The notes under the pieces are model-generated. The model did not search any database. It was not told the origin of the DNA and saw nothing but the letters and a program-made list of their open reading frames with translations. Shown one piece after another: positions 36,061 through 49,499 of a DNA stretch of 64,000 bases (the first letter of the stretch is position 1; every line of letters begins with the position of its first letter). The DNA is from Pomacea canaliculata (Eukaryota; Mollusca; Gastropoda; Architaenioglossa; Ampullariidae), in NCBI RefSeq assembly GCF_003073045.1, contig NC_037599.1, positions 17,896,055-17,960,054 of the forward strand. The letters are read 5' to 3'. A program made the translations under genes and the position numbers.

Positions 36061-37881
36061 GTGAGCAAATGCTTACATTCGTGTTTCAAATGTCTGTATG
36101 TACATTATAAGCCTGTACTCATATTTAAATGGCCAAGGCTTCATTGGCAAGTTCTACCTCTGTGTATAGTTATTTCTTGGAATACATCTGTTCGTGGATG
36201 CTCTCAAGGTGGACTAAATGCGACCATCGATGCTAAATAATAAAAAAACTTTTAAGCTAAAAAAGCTAAAAAAAAAAAAACCTAGCACGATGCTAAATAA
36301 TAAAAAAAATTTTAAGCTAAAAAAAAATAAGTGGAAAATAGAAGTGAGTGATGTTCAGTCACACGGATGGCAAGTGGTTACTTGCAGAGTAACGAAGACG
36401 TGCACAAACGCTTCGATTCAATCGAAATATCATGGTTTCTAAAAACACACTTGGCAACACTCGTTCTAATCTCAGGCCGAGTGCATCAATTCATGGACAA
36501 CACTCTGCTTTTCCACTGACAGAAAAAAAATTACTGCTTATACTCTCCGTGATGCAGGACACCAAAACAAAATAAGAAAAATCTAATGAGTCCCTGAAAT
36601 TCTTATCAGAAAACTGGCTCAAGCAGGTATTAACATCACCCCATAGATGTCACGCATCACTGAGTCTTAACAATCACCGACATAACAACTAGAAGACGTC
36701 TGGGGAGGCGTTCACTGGGGCACACTCCCCCTACCCTCCATACAACTTTTTTCATAAAAATGTTGACCCCTAATTCCCCTCAGGAGAGTCAATAGGCGTG
36801 CATGTATACTGCGTTTCTTTGAAGTCTCATCAAACTTAAAGCAGAGAAATGTTTGTAATCGTTTAGAAAAATTATTCTGTTCCGCCTACCACACTTGTAT
36901 ACAAACACAAGCTTACAATCCCGTTCGCACACACACGCGCGCGCAAACTTATAAGCACAAGTAAAATGATATTAACCGTAACAAATACAGAGAAATGCTT
37001 TATTGTTATTATCATTATTATTTGGATATGTGTTTACATGTCTTACTATAAAGTGAAGAATGTATGTATTTAATAAACGTCTATGAAAACATGAAAACTC
37101 AGGGGAATCGGGAAAAACAATTCTCATTCCTTGCCAAACATAGAAAATTTTTAACTTTCTCAAAATAGAAAATCAGGTAATTTACTTATAATGACTTTTA
37201 TAAAATGTCATTGCATACAAAAAATAGAGTTAAACGTTTCTGAGAGTAAGAAATGTATATTAATATGTTTACATAAAAAAGCTAAATATGTTTTGTTATA
37301 TGTCTGCTGTCTATCAGACTGAACTATTGCTCATGTGTCCACCATTATAATTTGATGACTGTCATTGGATCTTCTTTTTCACCTTTAGAATGTAAAGATG
37401 GATTTTGCAAGTGGAGTTGTTTTGCACATGTCAAATAAGCACGAGAATCTCTCCATCATTAATTTCTCCTTCTGTCCCTCTGTTTCCTTTCAGCACACAA
37501 CCCACACCCCACAATGTTAAAAATAACTTTTATTCATTAACGTAATGCGTTTATCAGAAAAAATATTTATAAAAATTTTTAGAATTGTAAAAAAAAAAAA
37601 AAAATTCAAAAATTTACACAAATGATTATGAAATGAAGAAATGAATCCAACAAAATGTACTGTCAACATTGTGATTGTACGGAATTTCATCGACAACCCT
37701 CTGCCTCCAATCCTCACCACCAAACAGTTTTCCGACAGCAATTTCTTTTCTCTCTATATATATATAGTTATAGTTATAGATATAGTTATAGATAAGGTTG
37801 AAAGGGCTTATAAAACAACATTAGAAGGTGTTTTAACTATCAAAAACGAACCTGAGAACGAATAAATCAACAAATAAAAGT

Positions 37882-40800
37882 TTAGACACTAAAGCCACAA
37901 AGAAGAGGCAGGAAGAGAAGCGTTGCCCAGACAACCTGATGCACTGTGTTAGTAGCCGCCATGCTGGCTGTGGGCTTGGTGTCCGTGCTGCTGGGTTCTG
38001 ATGACAAAGAAGTTATTGTATTGAATATAAAATTTCTTTTAGGGGAGGAGAACTTGAAACTGCACTCTACTGAGATGAAAAGAAAACAGTTTAATGAAGG
38101 AAACATGACAGATTACTGAAAACATGGACATTTCTATTATAATTCATCTGTTAATCGCAAATTCGACGTTCCTAACAGATTTTTTTTTTAAATATTTGAT
38201 TAAAGATGACGTTTTGTTACAGGGATTAATATAGTAAAAGATTTTATGGAAAATGTTTTGGCCAATTTTGATAGTAATTATGAGTTATAAGTAAACTTGC
38301 AAAGCGAAGGTATTAAACATAAGTTTGTTTACCTTACTGATGAGAAACTGTCTTGTAAACCTGTGACATCCTATAGTGACCTATGTATGCATAAACAGTT
38401 TTATTAATTTTTTTTTAAAATAATTGTCTGATTGCAGACTCACCTTTTATGATCGTGACCACCGCGGTAGCGAACTCTGGTGAGTTGGCTTCTCGCTTCT
38501 TGCGGAACCTGTACGAGGTGGTGGTCCAGTAATTGTAAGTGGAGGTGTCCCCGTAACTAGAGTTGCTGTCCCCGTAATTAGTGATGGTGTCCCTGTAACT
38601 AATGGTGGTCAGAGGTGCCATTCTCCTCGTATTACATCGCTGTGACGAGAACAAGAAAAGCATCATGAAAAAACTTCTAGAATCGCATAATCTAGAATAA
38701 ACCAAGAAAATTTTAATTATCACTTATAAGTCTTCGGTATCATATGGAGGTGATAAACCCAGGCAGAGTGACTAAAGAAAGGTCCACACAGAATGGTTGT
38801 TATTTAAGCATATTTATTAACTAATTTATTGACTTTGTTAGGTTACATTTCTCTACTTGACTAGCTTACATCAGTGCACAGAGCGTCCTCCCGAGTGAAG
38901 CAGAACTGGAAGGAGCAGACGATCTGTAGAGTGTTCTGACCGGCAAAGGCGAACAACTGGAAGGGATCGGATTTAACCGTGCCGTTATGTCCCCTGAGTT
39001 CAGAGATGACAGTGGATCCACCTGCTGGACAGCTACACATGAAAAACAAACAAACAAAAAATTTAGCGTTAAGTTTAGTTACAATTATATTTACTACATA
39101 AGTCTGCGTCTGATAATAAACAAATGCTATGCATCATTAAAAATTTTAAAGTATTAATTGCACAAATTAATTTCTGTCAATATTTGGTATTTAATATTTG
39201 AATTAAGTTATTTTCACTTGAATTTGGAATAGTGTGCATAAATTAAAAGTGCAAAATATGTCTATTTATCGGTAAATTAGAGAATGACAAATTTTGTAAA
39301 GATGTCAGAAAGACAGAGGTCTTCTGTTTACTCCAAATATGGTATCTCAGTGTTTAAATATTTGTGAATGAATTTAGATTATTATTTGCTGACGGTTGGA
39401 TTTAGAGTATATGTACCAATATTGCTGTTCATTATTATCAATGTAGAAGACATACTGCAAGTGATCTGCTCTGTCCATTGTATAAAAGAGCGAGAAAGAT
39501 AAAGCTTTGGTTTTGTGCAAAACACTAAAGCAAGATTCATACAAATATTTTATATTAATCCAAACACTTTTAGAATGAATTTGTATTTGGCTTCAACCAA
39601 TGAAACAATTTTAAAGATTTTGTATCTTTTTATCCCTCTTAATTTAGAAATTACACAGTGGAAGTAATCCACGTATTTATCTATCTGTATATGAAGTTGG
39701 TACTTGAATCTATACTTTTTATATCTATGTATATGTAGCATTTTAATATCATTGTTCTTCGCTCACTTTTGTGGGACAATAGCTTTTGAATATTTAACGG
39801 CAAAGCCATCTAATAAAACTCTCATAGCAATAAAACTCTGTTAAGACTCTGTTAAAACTCGAAAACACTCGTCGATCACTCGCAGAAGAGAATGACATTG
39901 ATAGTTTCTTCAGACAGAGAAAAATAAGTACATAAAACTGGAAATGATCAGTTATCTTCTCTCACCCATCAGAGTCGGTCAGAGGAAGCTGGTAGAGACC
40001 ATCTCCGGAACTGGCGACACAGTCGTACGGAGACACTCCCTGGGCCCTGAGACCTGTAAATACAGTAATGAGCGCCGCGCTTATGATGATGATTATTTGT
40101 TTTTTTTTTACCAGAACTGGCTGACCTGTTTGGTCATTTGGGCACTGATGATCAAGGACAATCGATAAGCTCATAGGCTTCCCACTAAAGCCTTTTTGAA
40201 TGGCGTGAAGAGTTATTTCTGTTGCAGTTAGTCTAAAATTATTATCGTTACACTTTTCTCTGTAGGTGCCCATGATAAGCACCCATAAGCAGAACTCTTT
40301 GGTTGGATTTCTCGTCCTACAAATACTCTTTCACTCACTAGCTTATGATTATGATTATTATTATTATGCAATCAGCTCTCTAATATCTCTTCCTCACTCT
40401 GGTTACCTGGTGATGTGGTCAGTGTCATGCGCAGTTGCACGTTGGCGCCAATCTTTGCCCTTGTGAGAAGTTGTCCCGAGTAGGAGTCGGTCACAGCCAA
40501 GTTCACGAACTCGCGAGAGTTCAAGGGTTTTTCCACTGAGGGGAGGGCATTGTTTGGTTGATCACTTTCTCTGTGAAAGAAAAGCGAAGTACACACATAC
40601 AGTAGTATGGAAACTGCTCTAGGGCCTTAGAATGTGTAACGATGCTCTTTCCTGTTTTATAATGAGTATGTTCTTTAACTGATATTTAAATGGGCTCTTA
40701 AAACTTCAAAAACATAAGGTTTGATATTTATTAATTTAAGCTTACAGAAACAGAGATAGGCAGAGAGAAAAAAAAGGAGAAGCTGGAGTAAATGTGGGTT

Positions 40801-43800
40801 CGATATGCATACACGGCAACGTTCTGTGACTGTGTCTGAACCGTGCTGTCCGCCTGATCGAAGTCACATGACAGCTCCACCCGCCGGTCAAGGGGAAGCA
40901 ACACTCCTTTTTTCTCTTGTAGGTTCAACAGCCACTTGTAGGAGTTGTGTCCCGTCTACACAGAACAACTTTCACGTTATACACACGGATCTCTCTTAAC
41001 CACAACAACCCCCACCCCCATCCCACACACACAGAGTAAGAAAGAGGGACATACGCAGGTCCCACCATTACACACACGACTTTCACTCCCAAACCATGGA
41101 GACACGAAATAACCACAAAAACAAAAAAAAAAAAAAAAAAAAAAAAATCATGCACTTGCACGTTGGTTCCCTTCTATACTAACTTATTCAGCCTTATAAT
41201 TTGTACGAGATATTGTCGCACCGTGTACACGTACCCGATTGCCCCCGCAGACAAAGCCCACTTGCCACTCGTTACCCCGGGTGACGGGGATCTTGACGGA
41301 GTAGACGCCGGTGTCGTCGTACCACATCTCGGAGCCGCTGCACCAGAGCTGGGGGGTGCCGGCCTCGTCTGTCAGCTGCACCGTCTGGTACTGGCGTCCG
41401 AAAGGGTTAATCCTCACCAGCGCGTAGCGACCCTCCGCCGTGTTGTTGACGCAGTAGTAGATGACCTCTGCCCTCTTCACGCCTGAATGTCAGACGTAAT
41501 AAAAATCAAAGCATATGTTGACAGCAACAGAATGGATCTGTGGACAGAAAGAGACCAAATCGTTGATAGGAAGGAGAAATAATTAAGATTTACATGCTAA
41601 ACACCTTTTTTCATCATTACGGTGCTTGTTTTGCGTTCAGATGATATCTACTGATTTTATTAATATTGCACTATTTTATTTGGACATTGTCATGCAGTGT
41701 CACAAAGTAGAAATATTTGAAGTAACATTTCACTGCTTGAGTGGGGTAACCTTATACCATGCCGTGTACATAGCCTACAAACTTTCCACTTTACTTACTG
41801 GCGCTGGTCCTCAGTTCATCTCCGAACTCACTTCCATCTACACGCCCACACTTCCTCGCTTATCTTCTGACACCAAGCTTCTTCGAGTTCGACTGACTAA
41901 GACAATACGTATGGACAGATGTCTTTCTCCTTCCAAGCCCCATTAACTTGAAACGGATTTCCCGTCAGCTTTCATCAGTTTGATTCTCTTATCACCTTTG
42001 AGGTGCATCTTTTCAGAACGACGACTTCACTGTGAGCCTGTCATGACCATGAACGTACATAACGTGTGTCTGTAATTTACTTTGTATATGAGTGAGTGTA
42101 TGTTGTAGAAGTGAACCTGTTTGTTATATGAGAATCTGGGTGCATGGTTGTTGATGATTAAGTCTATGTATGATTTGTGTAAAGAGCTATGAGCAAATTT
42201 GGGGAAAGGCACTATATACATTATTATTATTATGTTTATGTTTATGTATACCATTGAGTATTTATGTATACATATATGTTTATGTAATCCATTGTGCAGA
42301 TACAAAGAGCAGGTAAAACTTAAATGAACGAAGAGAGGAGCATACATTCAAGTGGACAGACATACACGCAGACAGAGAAAAAATAGAAACAGTACGAAAG
42401 AAGGATGCGTAAATAAGAGGCACAAAGACTCGAAGGGCTGCCATACTATCTGGCATCCTCCTTAGGAGGTTCGCATGTATGTGAGAAAAGGTGTAGGTGT
42501 GCATGTGTGTTGAATATCTGTTATGAGTATATCTGGCAATTATGTTGTGTTATGCTCATGTGTTTATTATGCTCATGTTATGTTTGTATTTGTGGTTGGG
42601 CTCGTAAGCAAACGAAAAATTTCTGTCTTGGACTTCCTCGGAATAAAGTTTGATTTGATTTGAAAGAATTAGTTAAAAAAAGAATCAGTCAGGAAATAAC
42701 ATGCAGATAGAGTGATAGAAAAATCAGAATTTCCGCCACGTGGATTAGCCTCCCCAGGTTCACAACAATCTTAAAATGATAAAAAGATATGTGGACTTTT
42801 TCAAGTACACAAATTTCAGATATAAAGACAACCCCTCGCTCAACTCACGTGTGTAGCAGTAGGGACCTGTCCACCCTGCCTCACACCCATACTTGCACGG
42901 TTGTCCCTCTTTGCAAGGCTCTCCGTAGCAATGGCAGGCCTGGTCACAGTTGTCTCCCACAAAGCCATCCACGCAGACTATAGAAGCAAACAACATATGC
43001 GACAGTTTTCTCCCCTGCTGTTTATCTCTCAACTTTTACTTACAGGTCCACTACAAGGCCTGGCAAAGCACAGTCCAGGATGCCATAGGACGATGGAGAC
43101 GTGAAGACGTGGAAACAGAAATCGAACTCATTTACAAGCACAGCTCCCAGCAACAGCAGTCTCCACATACAGTCTCACGAAGGTGGATAGTATAGGGTAC
43201 TTTTTTGAAGGGGTGGTCAAGGTACGGAAAGGGGAGCAGTTGTTAAAATTTGATGACAAGTGTAAAACTTTAAAGTTAAATTTGAAATAATGCGCATTCA
43301 GTTCAACAATATGGGTGACATCACCTCACAGTACCTACACCTTACGTGGACAAGCATTTAAACACTACCTTTGTCTCTTTCGCAGATGTACGGTTTGTTG
43401 TAGTAGCAAGGTACTATATCCCACTTTCTGTAAGGGTAGGTTAAGTAGGTGCAATCGTATCCACAGCAATGATTGATCATGTTTGAGTAGTAGTAGTCAT
43501 TCACATACTGCAAACAATGCAAGAATCGTCTGTCATTTCTTAACTGAGTAAACTGGTTGCTATGGACTAATTGATGAACAGACTCGCTCACTGACTCATT
43601 CAGTGTCACTATTGTTTACAAGGTGCATGCACGTTCATGGGGAGGAGCTAATGTTAATAAGTCAACTAGACCTATATTTAATTGCACAGACTTATACTTG
43701 CTGCCAACACCACAGCCATATACTTACACTGAGTGAGTAATATTGCCCCAGCCCTTGCCAGTAAAATGGTCCATAGTTATAATCTCTTTTGAGACCAATC

Positions 43801-46800
43801 CATAGCTCTCCGGCGTATCGAAATGGAATGAAACCTAAATACACACAAATTATATTTAAAAATACAGGTATATGCTGTTCTTTATAAAATCTCTCTCTCC
43901 CTCTCTCTCTCTCTCTCACACAAACACACAGCGCGGTCTGTGAACTAGTTTCGCTTACTAGAGCTTGCGTAGTAGTTTTACTTTAGCAGGAAGGCAAATA
44001 TGTAAGAGAAGGTAAAAGCATCAGACACTGCTGCTGACTTTTTTTTTTTTGGCACAACAACTGACCACTACTCACTCTCCACAGCTCTCTGGCGTGTTTC
44101 TGATGTAATAGTTAACAGTCGCCCGCCCATGTTCCAGCAAGACTGAGTCGCACCGTAAAACGTCTCCAACATGTCCACCAGCTGAAGACACATCGGCCCG
44201 TCAGAGGCAGGGAGGAGGGTCCAGCTGGTGTTGGGACAAGCGTATCGGGGAGACACCACGTCATCGCACACGTAGATTCCACTGGCTGGTAGAGAAACAA
44301 CTCACCATATCTATATATAAATATATACACTATATATATCTATAGGACCTGTGGTTACAAAACGTGAATTCAAATCTGATTATTCATTATCATTAATTAA
44401 ATAAATAATTTAATATCATTATCTTATATTAGTGTCACTCTAGTAGCAATATTTGTTAAAGATCTTGATGTAAATATCTACAAGGTGTAGTGCAGGGGTC
44501 TCAAACTCAATTTACCCGGGGGCCACTGGAGGCAGAGTCTGGATGAGGCTGGGCCGCATCAGGTTTTCCACAAGAAAAGCTCTTACAAAAACATTCCAAT
44601 GTCAAAAACAGGCCTGACGAGAGGGGGGGACAGGGGGGTCTGGTGTACCCGGGGCCTCGGCTGTCAAGGGGGCCCGGCCTTGGTCAGTGGATTTTTTGTT
44701 TCTTCTTCTCCTTTTCTTTTTCTTTTAAAGAAAGGTCTAAGGACAGAACACCCAAGCATTACACATGCAGAAGTTGAGTTTGAGCGTAGATATTGAGATT
44801 CAAATTGTAAACATACATCATATACTGGGAAAATAATTTACAATTACAAGTACAAGGGGCCCGGAGAGGTCTGTCCCGGGGCCCGAGCTGGCTCTCGGCG
44901 GCCCTGGTCAAAAATGTCTTATTTTTTCATCTTATTAAAATATAAAAATAAATTAACAAATTTATAAGAAAAAATAAATCAATCAGTAATAAATAAATAA
45001 ATGAAAATGAAAATATAATAATAATACAGCAGATATAGAAGACTGAAGAAAATATAGTTGCTGACCAGAGAAATATAATTATTATTATTCAGATTCAATG
45101 TCTGTATTAGCATTTCTTTAAACATTTAACTTTCTGAACATAAATGGAACATTGAACATACACTGTTTTGAACATGGCTTCTTCTGCCTACTTCTTGCTG
45201 CTAGAGGTCTGCAGCGCTTACTCTCGCATAGCCGAGCCACATTTGGCTTAAGGGAGGAAGCAGTTGAGACCCTCAGTACGGCTTGAAGATGCTCATCAGT
45301 AAGTCTGGATCTTGTACTTGGACTTATTGAAGTTCAAGGTAGAGAAGAGCTTTTCGCACAAGTATGTGCTCCCAAAAGACACATGGTCCGCATTGAACAT
45401 TCGGGAAAGCTCAGGGAAGCTAGGGGGCCATTCTCTCAAAAATTGCCCGAGCTTGTCTGCTTTTCCACTCACCTCCCTGAACTTGGCTTTGAGTTCAGAG
45501 TTGCACTGCAGGTCAATGAGCTCCATTTGAAGCACAGGAGGAGCATCTGCACATAAAAGGAGAAGGGGTCCGCAAAAATTTGAAATGAGGTTTCTGTGCG
45601 TCTTGAAGTCTGCAAATCTGTGATCGAATTCCTCCTGTAGCTTCAAATGACATCCACATTCTCTTCACCGCTGAACGGTGTGCCTGCATCCATGAGTGCC
45701 TTGCATGCTGGGAAATGGCAAAGGTTTGTCTGAGAAAGCTGGGCTTTCCATAACATAAGTTTTGTAGAGAATGCTCTCACGTTGTCATAGGCAACACTGA
45801 CAAGTTGCCCCTGACCTTGTAGCTTCTTGTTCAGTACGTTAAGCTCATGTGTCATATCAACCAAAAAAGCTAAGTCCATGAGCCATTTTGGATCACTTAG
45901 CCCAGGAACAGCAACCCCATCTTCCTCCATGAAGGCTTTCACTTCGGCTCTCAACTCAAAAAAATCTCTTCATATGTTTCCCCTGCTGAGCCAACGTACC
46001 TCGGTGAAGTAGAGCACATCCCCATATTCTGACTCCATTTCCTCTAAAAAAGCACGAAACCTTCTGTGCTTTAAGCCCCTGATCTGATTTGGTTGATACA
46101 TTTCACAACGATAGACATCACATTGTCAAACTTCAGGCATTTGCTGCAAAGGGCCTGCTGATGAATAATGCAGTGCAGAGCAATGGCCTCCTCCACACCT
46201 TCCTCTTCCAGTTTTTTTGGAACAAGTGCACCAGTCCATTTTTCCTCCCTGTCATTGATGGCGCTCCATCAGTTGTTATTCCAACAAACCTCCTCCAAGG
46301 CAAACCGGCATTCTCAATGGCATCACACAGCTGGTGAATATATCTCCTGAGCGGTGGTCTGGCCATGCATTGGAATCACTGTGAGCAACTCCTCTATGAC
46401 TTCAAAAGTGTCATCAACACCGCGGACAAAGACTGCGAGTTGGGCAGTGTCGGTGATGTCTGTGTCTCATCAAGAGCGACTGAGTATACACTGAAACATT
46501 TTGCTTTCTCACACAGTTGATCATAAATGTCACTTGACAGGTCAGAAATGCGCTCTGCTACGGTGTTGGCAGAAAGGCTGATGTTGCTAAACTGACCTTT
46601 CTTTTCTGGACAGACAATACATGCAGCCTGTAATATGCACATTTTTAAAATTCACCTTCTTTGAATGGCTTTCCTGCTTTAGCAATCATCTCACTAACCA
46701 CGTAGCTAGCTTCGACTGCTGCGTCATTCTCTTTGGTTGCTTTCTTAAAGAATTTTGTTGCCTCAGTAGATATGTTTTAAGATTAGCAACCGGTTGACTC

Positions 46801-49427
46801 TCTCATCTCCCTGGTATTTTGCATACTCCTCAGCATGTCTAGTTGTGTAATGACGTTTCAAATTGTATTCTTTGTGCACTGCAACTTTCTCTGTGCAATA
46901 AGACACGTTGGGCTGCCTCTGTGCTCAACAAAGAAATATTGCTCTTCCCACTTTTCCTGAAATTGTCTGTGCTCATCACCAACCTTTCTCTTAACTGCAG
47001 GCTTTGAAAAAAAAAAAACATGTTTGGAGCTGTGCGTAAAGTCTTTTGCGGGCTCACTGTTTGTGCAATGGCAAACTTAAACTGACTTTCGTTCCGCACA
47101 CCTCATTGAACTACCAACACAAACGGCCTATCTTCACCACATACAACTTTACGTTTCCTCGAGACGGACCTCCTTTCGCCAGCGAGCAGTTTGAAAAGTG
47201 AGGATTTTTCTCACGCAGAAGCTAAGATGTTTCTCCCTCCGCGTGGCGTGTCTCCAGTCCTCCTTTGAAGTTGACCGATTCAGGGAAACTGGCAGACACC
47301 CAACTTTTCCCCGGCCGTCCGCTTGAAGTCGGCGGGCCACGTGTCACTGGTCAAGATTTATGGCCACCCGCCCGACATCCAGAGGACAGTTGACAGAAAC
47401 TGGAAGTTGCAGACTAAGGAGCGAGAGAGGAGAAGATATACAGTCAAATCTCCCTACTATGCATCCCCTACTATGCCACTCTCGTATTATGCCACTTTGC
47501 TCGGTCCCGACTATAAATGTAAAAAAAATCTTACTATGCACCCCAGACTCTCGCTACTATGCCACTTTTGTGTGACTGTTAAAAGACACAAGTTGTGAAA
47601 TTCCACGCAGTGCTAGATTATACTGTATGGTAGTGTAGGACATCGCAGTTAGGTGGATGGAACCTAGCACGCACACAGGGAGGATGGCGGCTGTCGCTGG
47701 CCGGGTGACAGCCACATGACAGGGAGAGCGGGATGGGGTCGACTAGCGACAGGATGCAGGTGCGCGGATGTGGTTGCCTGGTTGGGAGGGGTGGAGGATG
47801 AAGAGGTGAGGGGCCGAAGAATGAGAGGAGACAGCTAGCGCAGCCGACGATTCTTGAGAGCTTTGGACTGACGGGTAAACTTGAGCAAATAACCGTTTTT
47901 ACGAACCCTCGCTACTATGCCACTCTCGCTACTATGCCACTTTTGCTCGGTCCCGTAGGTGGCATAGTAGCGAGATTTGACTGTAAACAGTATCAAACTC
48001 GGGCCGCACTAACATGAAACTTTGATATTGAGGTGGGGCCGCAAACTTTTTGTTTCGCGGGCCGCAGTTGGCCCGCGGGCCGCGAGTTTGAGACCCCTGG
48101 TGTAGTGAGTTGTTGTAGGTCTCGTATTATCTCGTGTATGAATGGTGTCTTGTGTCTGACGTCTTGTGTGCGTCACTTGTTCTACGTCACTTGAAGCAAA
48201 AAAAAAAAAAAACAACAACAAAAAGACGTCATATACAAGAGAAAATTAGCTGCTCTAAAAATAGCCGAGTGAGCGGGGAAAACATAACGGTCTTCTTCGC
48301 CATCTTTTTTATGAGTCTCTCAGTGACATTCCTCTGAACTTGTGCCTCTTTGATTCTATTCACCTACAAATCTCTTCATCGTCATCGTCATCTGCGGGGG
48401 CTCTTCGAGCGTTGCGTTGTGTGTGTACTACGTCGTGCGTAAGGTAAGGTAAGTGTACGTTCGTCATTGTTCTTGTTCTTGTATTTAAAAGGGAAAGTGC
48501 TTCCACCTTAAGGCGATTTCGCATTGTGGGGGAGGGGGCAAGGGAGGTTAGGAAAGGGGAAGAGTTGGGAAAGTGGGGGAACCAGTGGTAAAAGGGGAAG
48601 GGAAGGGAGAAGGGATGCCGGTCATGGTTGCGCGTGCTGTCTATTGGAGCCCTTTACCATTTTAGGTGCTGCGTTTTGGATGTCCTGGATGCCTGCCAAG
48701 TCCGCAGTGGTGGTGTGTTGTCCAGGTTACCAGATTTTTTTCGTTGCCATATTTCTATAACCTAAGCTTTTATTTAACTGAAGGTATTATGCTTATGCTG
48801 TTTCTTTTTTTAAAACTTACTCAGGGTTACCTATTACATATATAGAAGTCATATTACATATTACACGTCCTACTATATACCTCATGGAATATCGAGGAAA
48901 CAACAAAGAATCATAAAATCCAGAATGTTTATTCTTATTTAAATCATTAAAAATATTAGGTTTTCCTAAGGATTGGAAAAAAATTAATATATGTACATCA
49001 CATATGAATGCTTGATTCATGGGATGAACACTAAATAACGCAATGTTTCTAACTAAACTTGCTGTCCCCTGCTTACCATATATGTAGTCCCGTCATATCC
49101 AACCTACTGCCCACCTGCATCGCTTATCTGCGCGAACGACACGCCGTGTAAAATCTGTTTCACGGGATTTTTTCCACGATGAACTGTTGTCCTATCTTAG
49201 AATTATTTAATCCTGCCATCTTGTTTCTCGTTCGCCTCTTTCGATTTCCTACAACAAGCGATTGACCACAATATTTGTCTCCACAGACTGCAGGACTTAC
49301 CCACAATGCCGTCGGAGAAATTGGCCGCAATCTGATAAGTGGCGTTGGTGTCGAACGTTTGAGCGTCAGCAGTGTCCTGTGCCGTCAGCACCAGCAGAAG
49401 CAGCGACAACCAGGCGGCGGGAGCCAT
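37882..49427 (-). CDS. Gene D: intact CTLD-EGF-ZP protein with GPI-type tail (609 aa)
   Basis: Twelve coding exons: 49301-49427, 44076-44285, 43728-43834, 43369-43507, 42849-42977, 41235-41482, 40813-40955, 40407-40570, 39966-40053, 38870-39032, 38444-38639 and 37882-37997; 1830 nt, no stop or phase conflict. Residues 1-22 are a signal peptide (LSLLLLVLTAQDTADA). CTLD 43-194: CDDVV, MGGRLLTI, GELWIGL, W..VPC and PYICE, without EPN/QPD or WND calcium motifs. EGF-like 195-237 has eight cysteines (GFVGDNCDQACHC). ZP domain about 238-515: CGGNR, VELSCDF, GVSPYDC, DGCPAGG, FQLFAFAG and CSFQFCF. A furin-type RKKR lies at 552-555. The last exon ends in a small-residue stretch and the hydrophobic VVWATLLFLPLLCGFSV, a GPI-attachment signal. 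It is probably a surface glycoprotein that polymerises after furin cleavage; the ligand is unknown. Intron 1 holds a hAT element. Confidence 0.92.
41123..41147. repeat. Poly(A) run in a gene D intron
   Basis: A-run of about 25 bp in the intron between exons 6 and 7; it produces spurious Phe-rich frames. Confidence 0.85.
41740..42230 (+). mobile_element. 3' end of an L2/CR1-like LINE in gene D intron 5
   Basis: The plus strand carries a C-terminal LINE-like segment (ISELTSIYTPTLPRLSSDTK, LLRVRLTKT), a 3' untranslated part with CCTGTCATGACCATGAAC, the phrase GGGGAAAGGCACTATATACA and a (TTA)n tail. Such a C-terminus and a short microsatellite tail fit CR1/L2-type elements. The copy is 5' truncated and carries stops. 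Confidence 0.5.
45230..47000 (-). pseudogene. hAT transposase remnant (GTF2IRD2/ZBED-like)
   Basis: Pieces in the right order and strand: about 46830-47000, 46394-46642 (ADTVAERIS-type region), 46133-46366 (GITTDGAPSMTGRKNGLV, the block with the catalytic Asp), 45643-45954 and 45296-45646 (hATC). Gaps between pieces are single-base shifts. The family is shared with domesticated vertebrate genes such as GTF2IRD2 and ZBED5; here it is a plain transposon remnant. Confidence 0.8.
47441..47983. mobile_element. TA-flanked non-autonomous element nested in the hAT copy
   Basis: The ends CAGTCAAATCTCCCTACTAT and its inverse, with TA on both sides (47439-47440, 47984-47985), mark a 543-bp pogo/Tigger- or mariner-type element. 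Near both ends the phrase ACTATGCCACT is repeated, so the subterminal regions are internally repetitive. No protein is encoded. Confidence 0.82.
48100..48460 (+). promoter_or_regulatory. Promoter-like module with CRE and YY1 motifs (copy 2)
   Basis: Homologous, in opposite orientation, to 8270-8605. It keeps GACGTC-type CRE sites, the YY1-type GCCATCTT (48299-48306), the ATCGTCATCGTCATC stretch and a GTAAGT donor at 48449. The hAT element inserted at its 5' edge, so the module was in intron 1 of gene D before that insertion. It points towards the gene array's antisense strand. Confidence 0.42.
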
Positions 49428-49499
49428 CGTCGTCTGCACACCTCTCTGCTCCCCTTCGTTAAGTACCTTGCACCTGTCAAACACTTCGCCTACAGACTG

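Larger units (their letters stand above)
33578..37881. other. Gene C to gene D intergenic region
   Basis: No gene is supported. It contains a 30-bp A-run (34504-34533), the fold-back element at 35338-35752, a (GT)n run at 36037-36060, a local duplication with 'GATGCTAAATAATAAAAAAA' at about 36228-36330, and blocks homologous to the flanks of the other genes (34700-35200; 36440-36800 matches 51545-51900; 36890-37000 matches 63110-63220). Open frames in G/T- or A-rich stretches are considered spurious. Confidence 0.55.
44493..48099 (-). mobile_element. hAT transposon of GTF2IRD2/ZBED type, 8-bp target duplication
   Basis: The inverted ends CAGGGGTCTCAAACTC are flanked by the direct repeat GTGTAGTG (44485-44492 and 48100-48107). 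The minus strand holds a frameshifted transposase: a BED-like N-terminal part near 46830-47000 (WEEQYFFVEHRG read across shifts), the catalytic core region with ITTDGAPSMTGR near 46260-46300 and the dimerisation end with STYLCEKLFSTLN near 45340-45390. Several frameshifts and stops make it dead. A 543-bp element is nested at 47441-47983. The whole lies in intron 1 of gene D. Confidence 0.9.
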
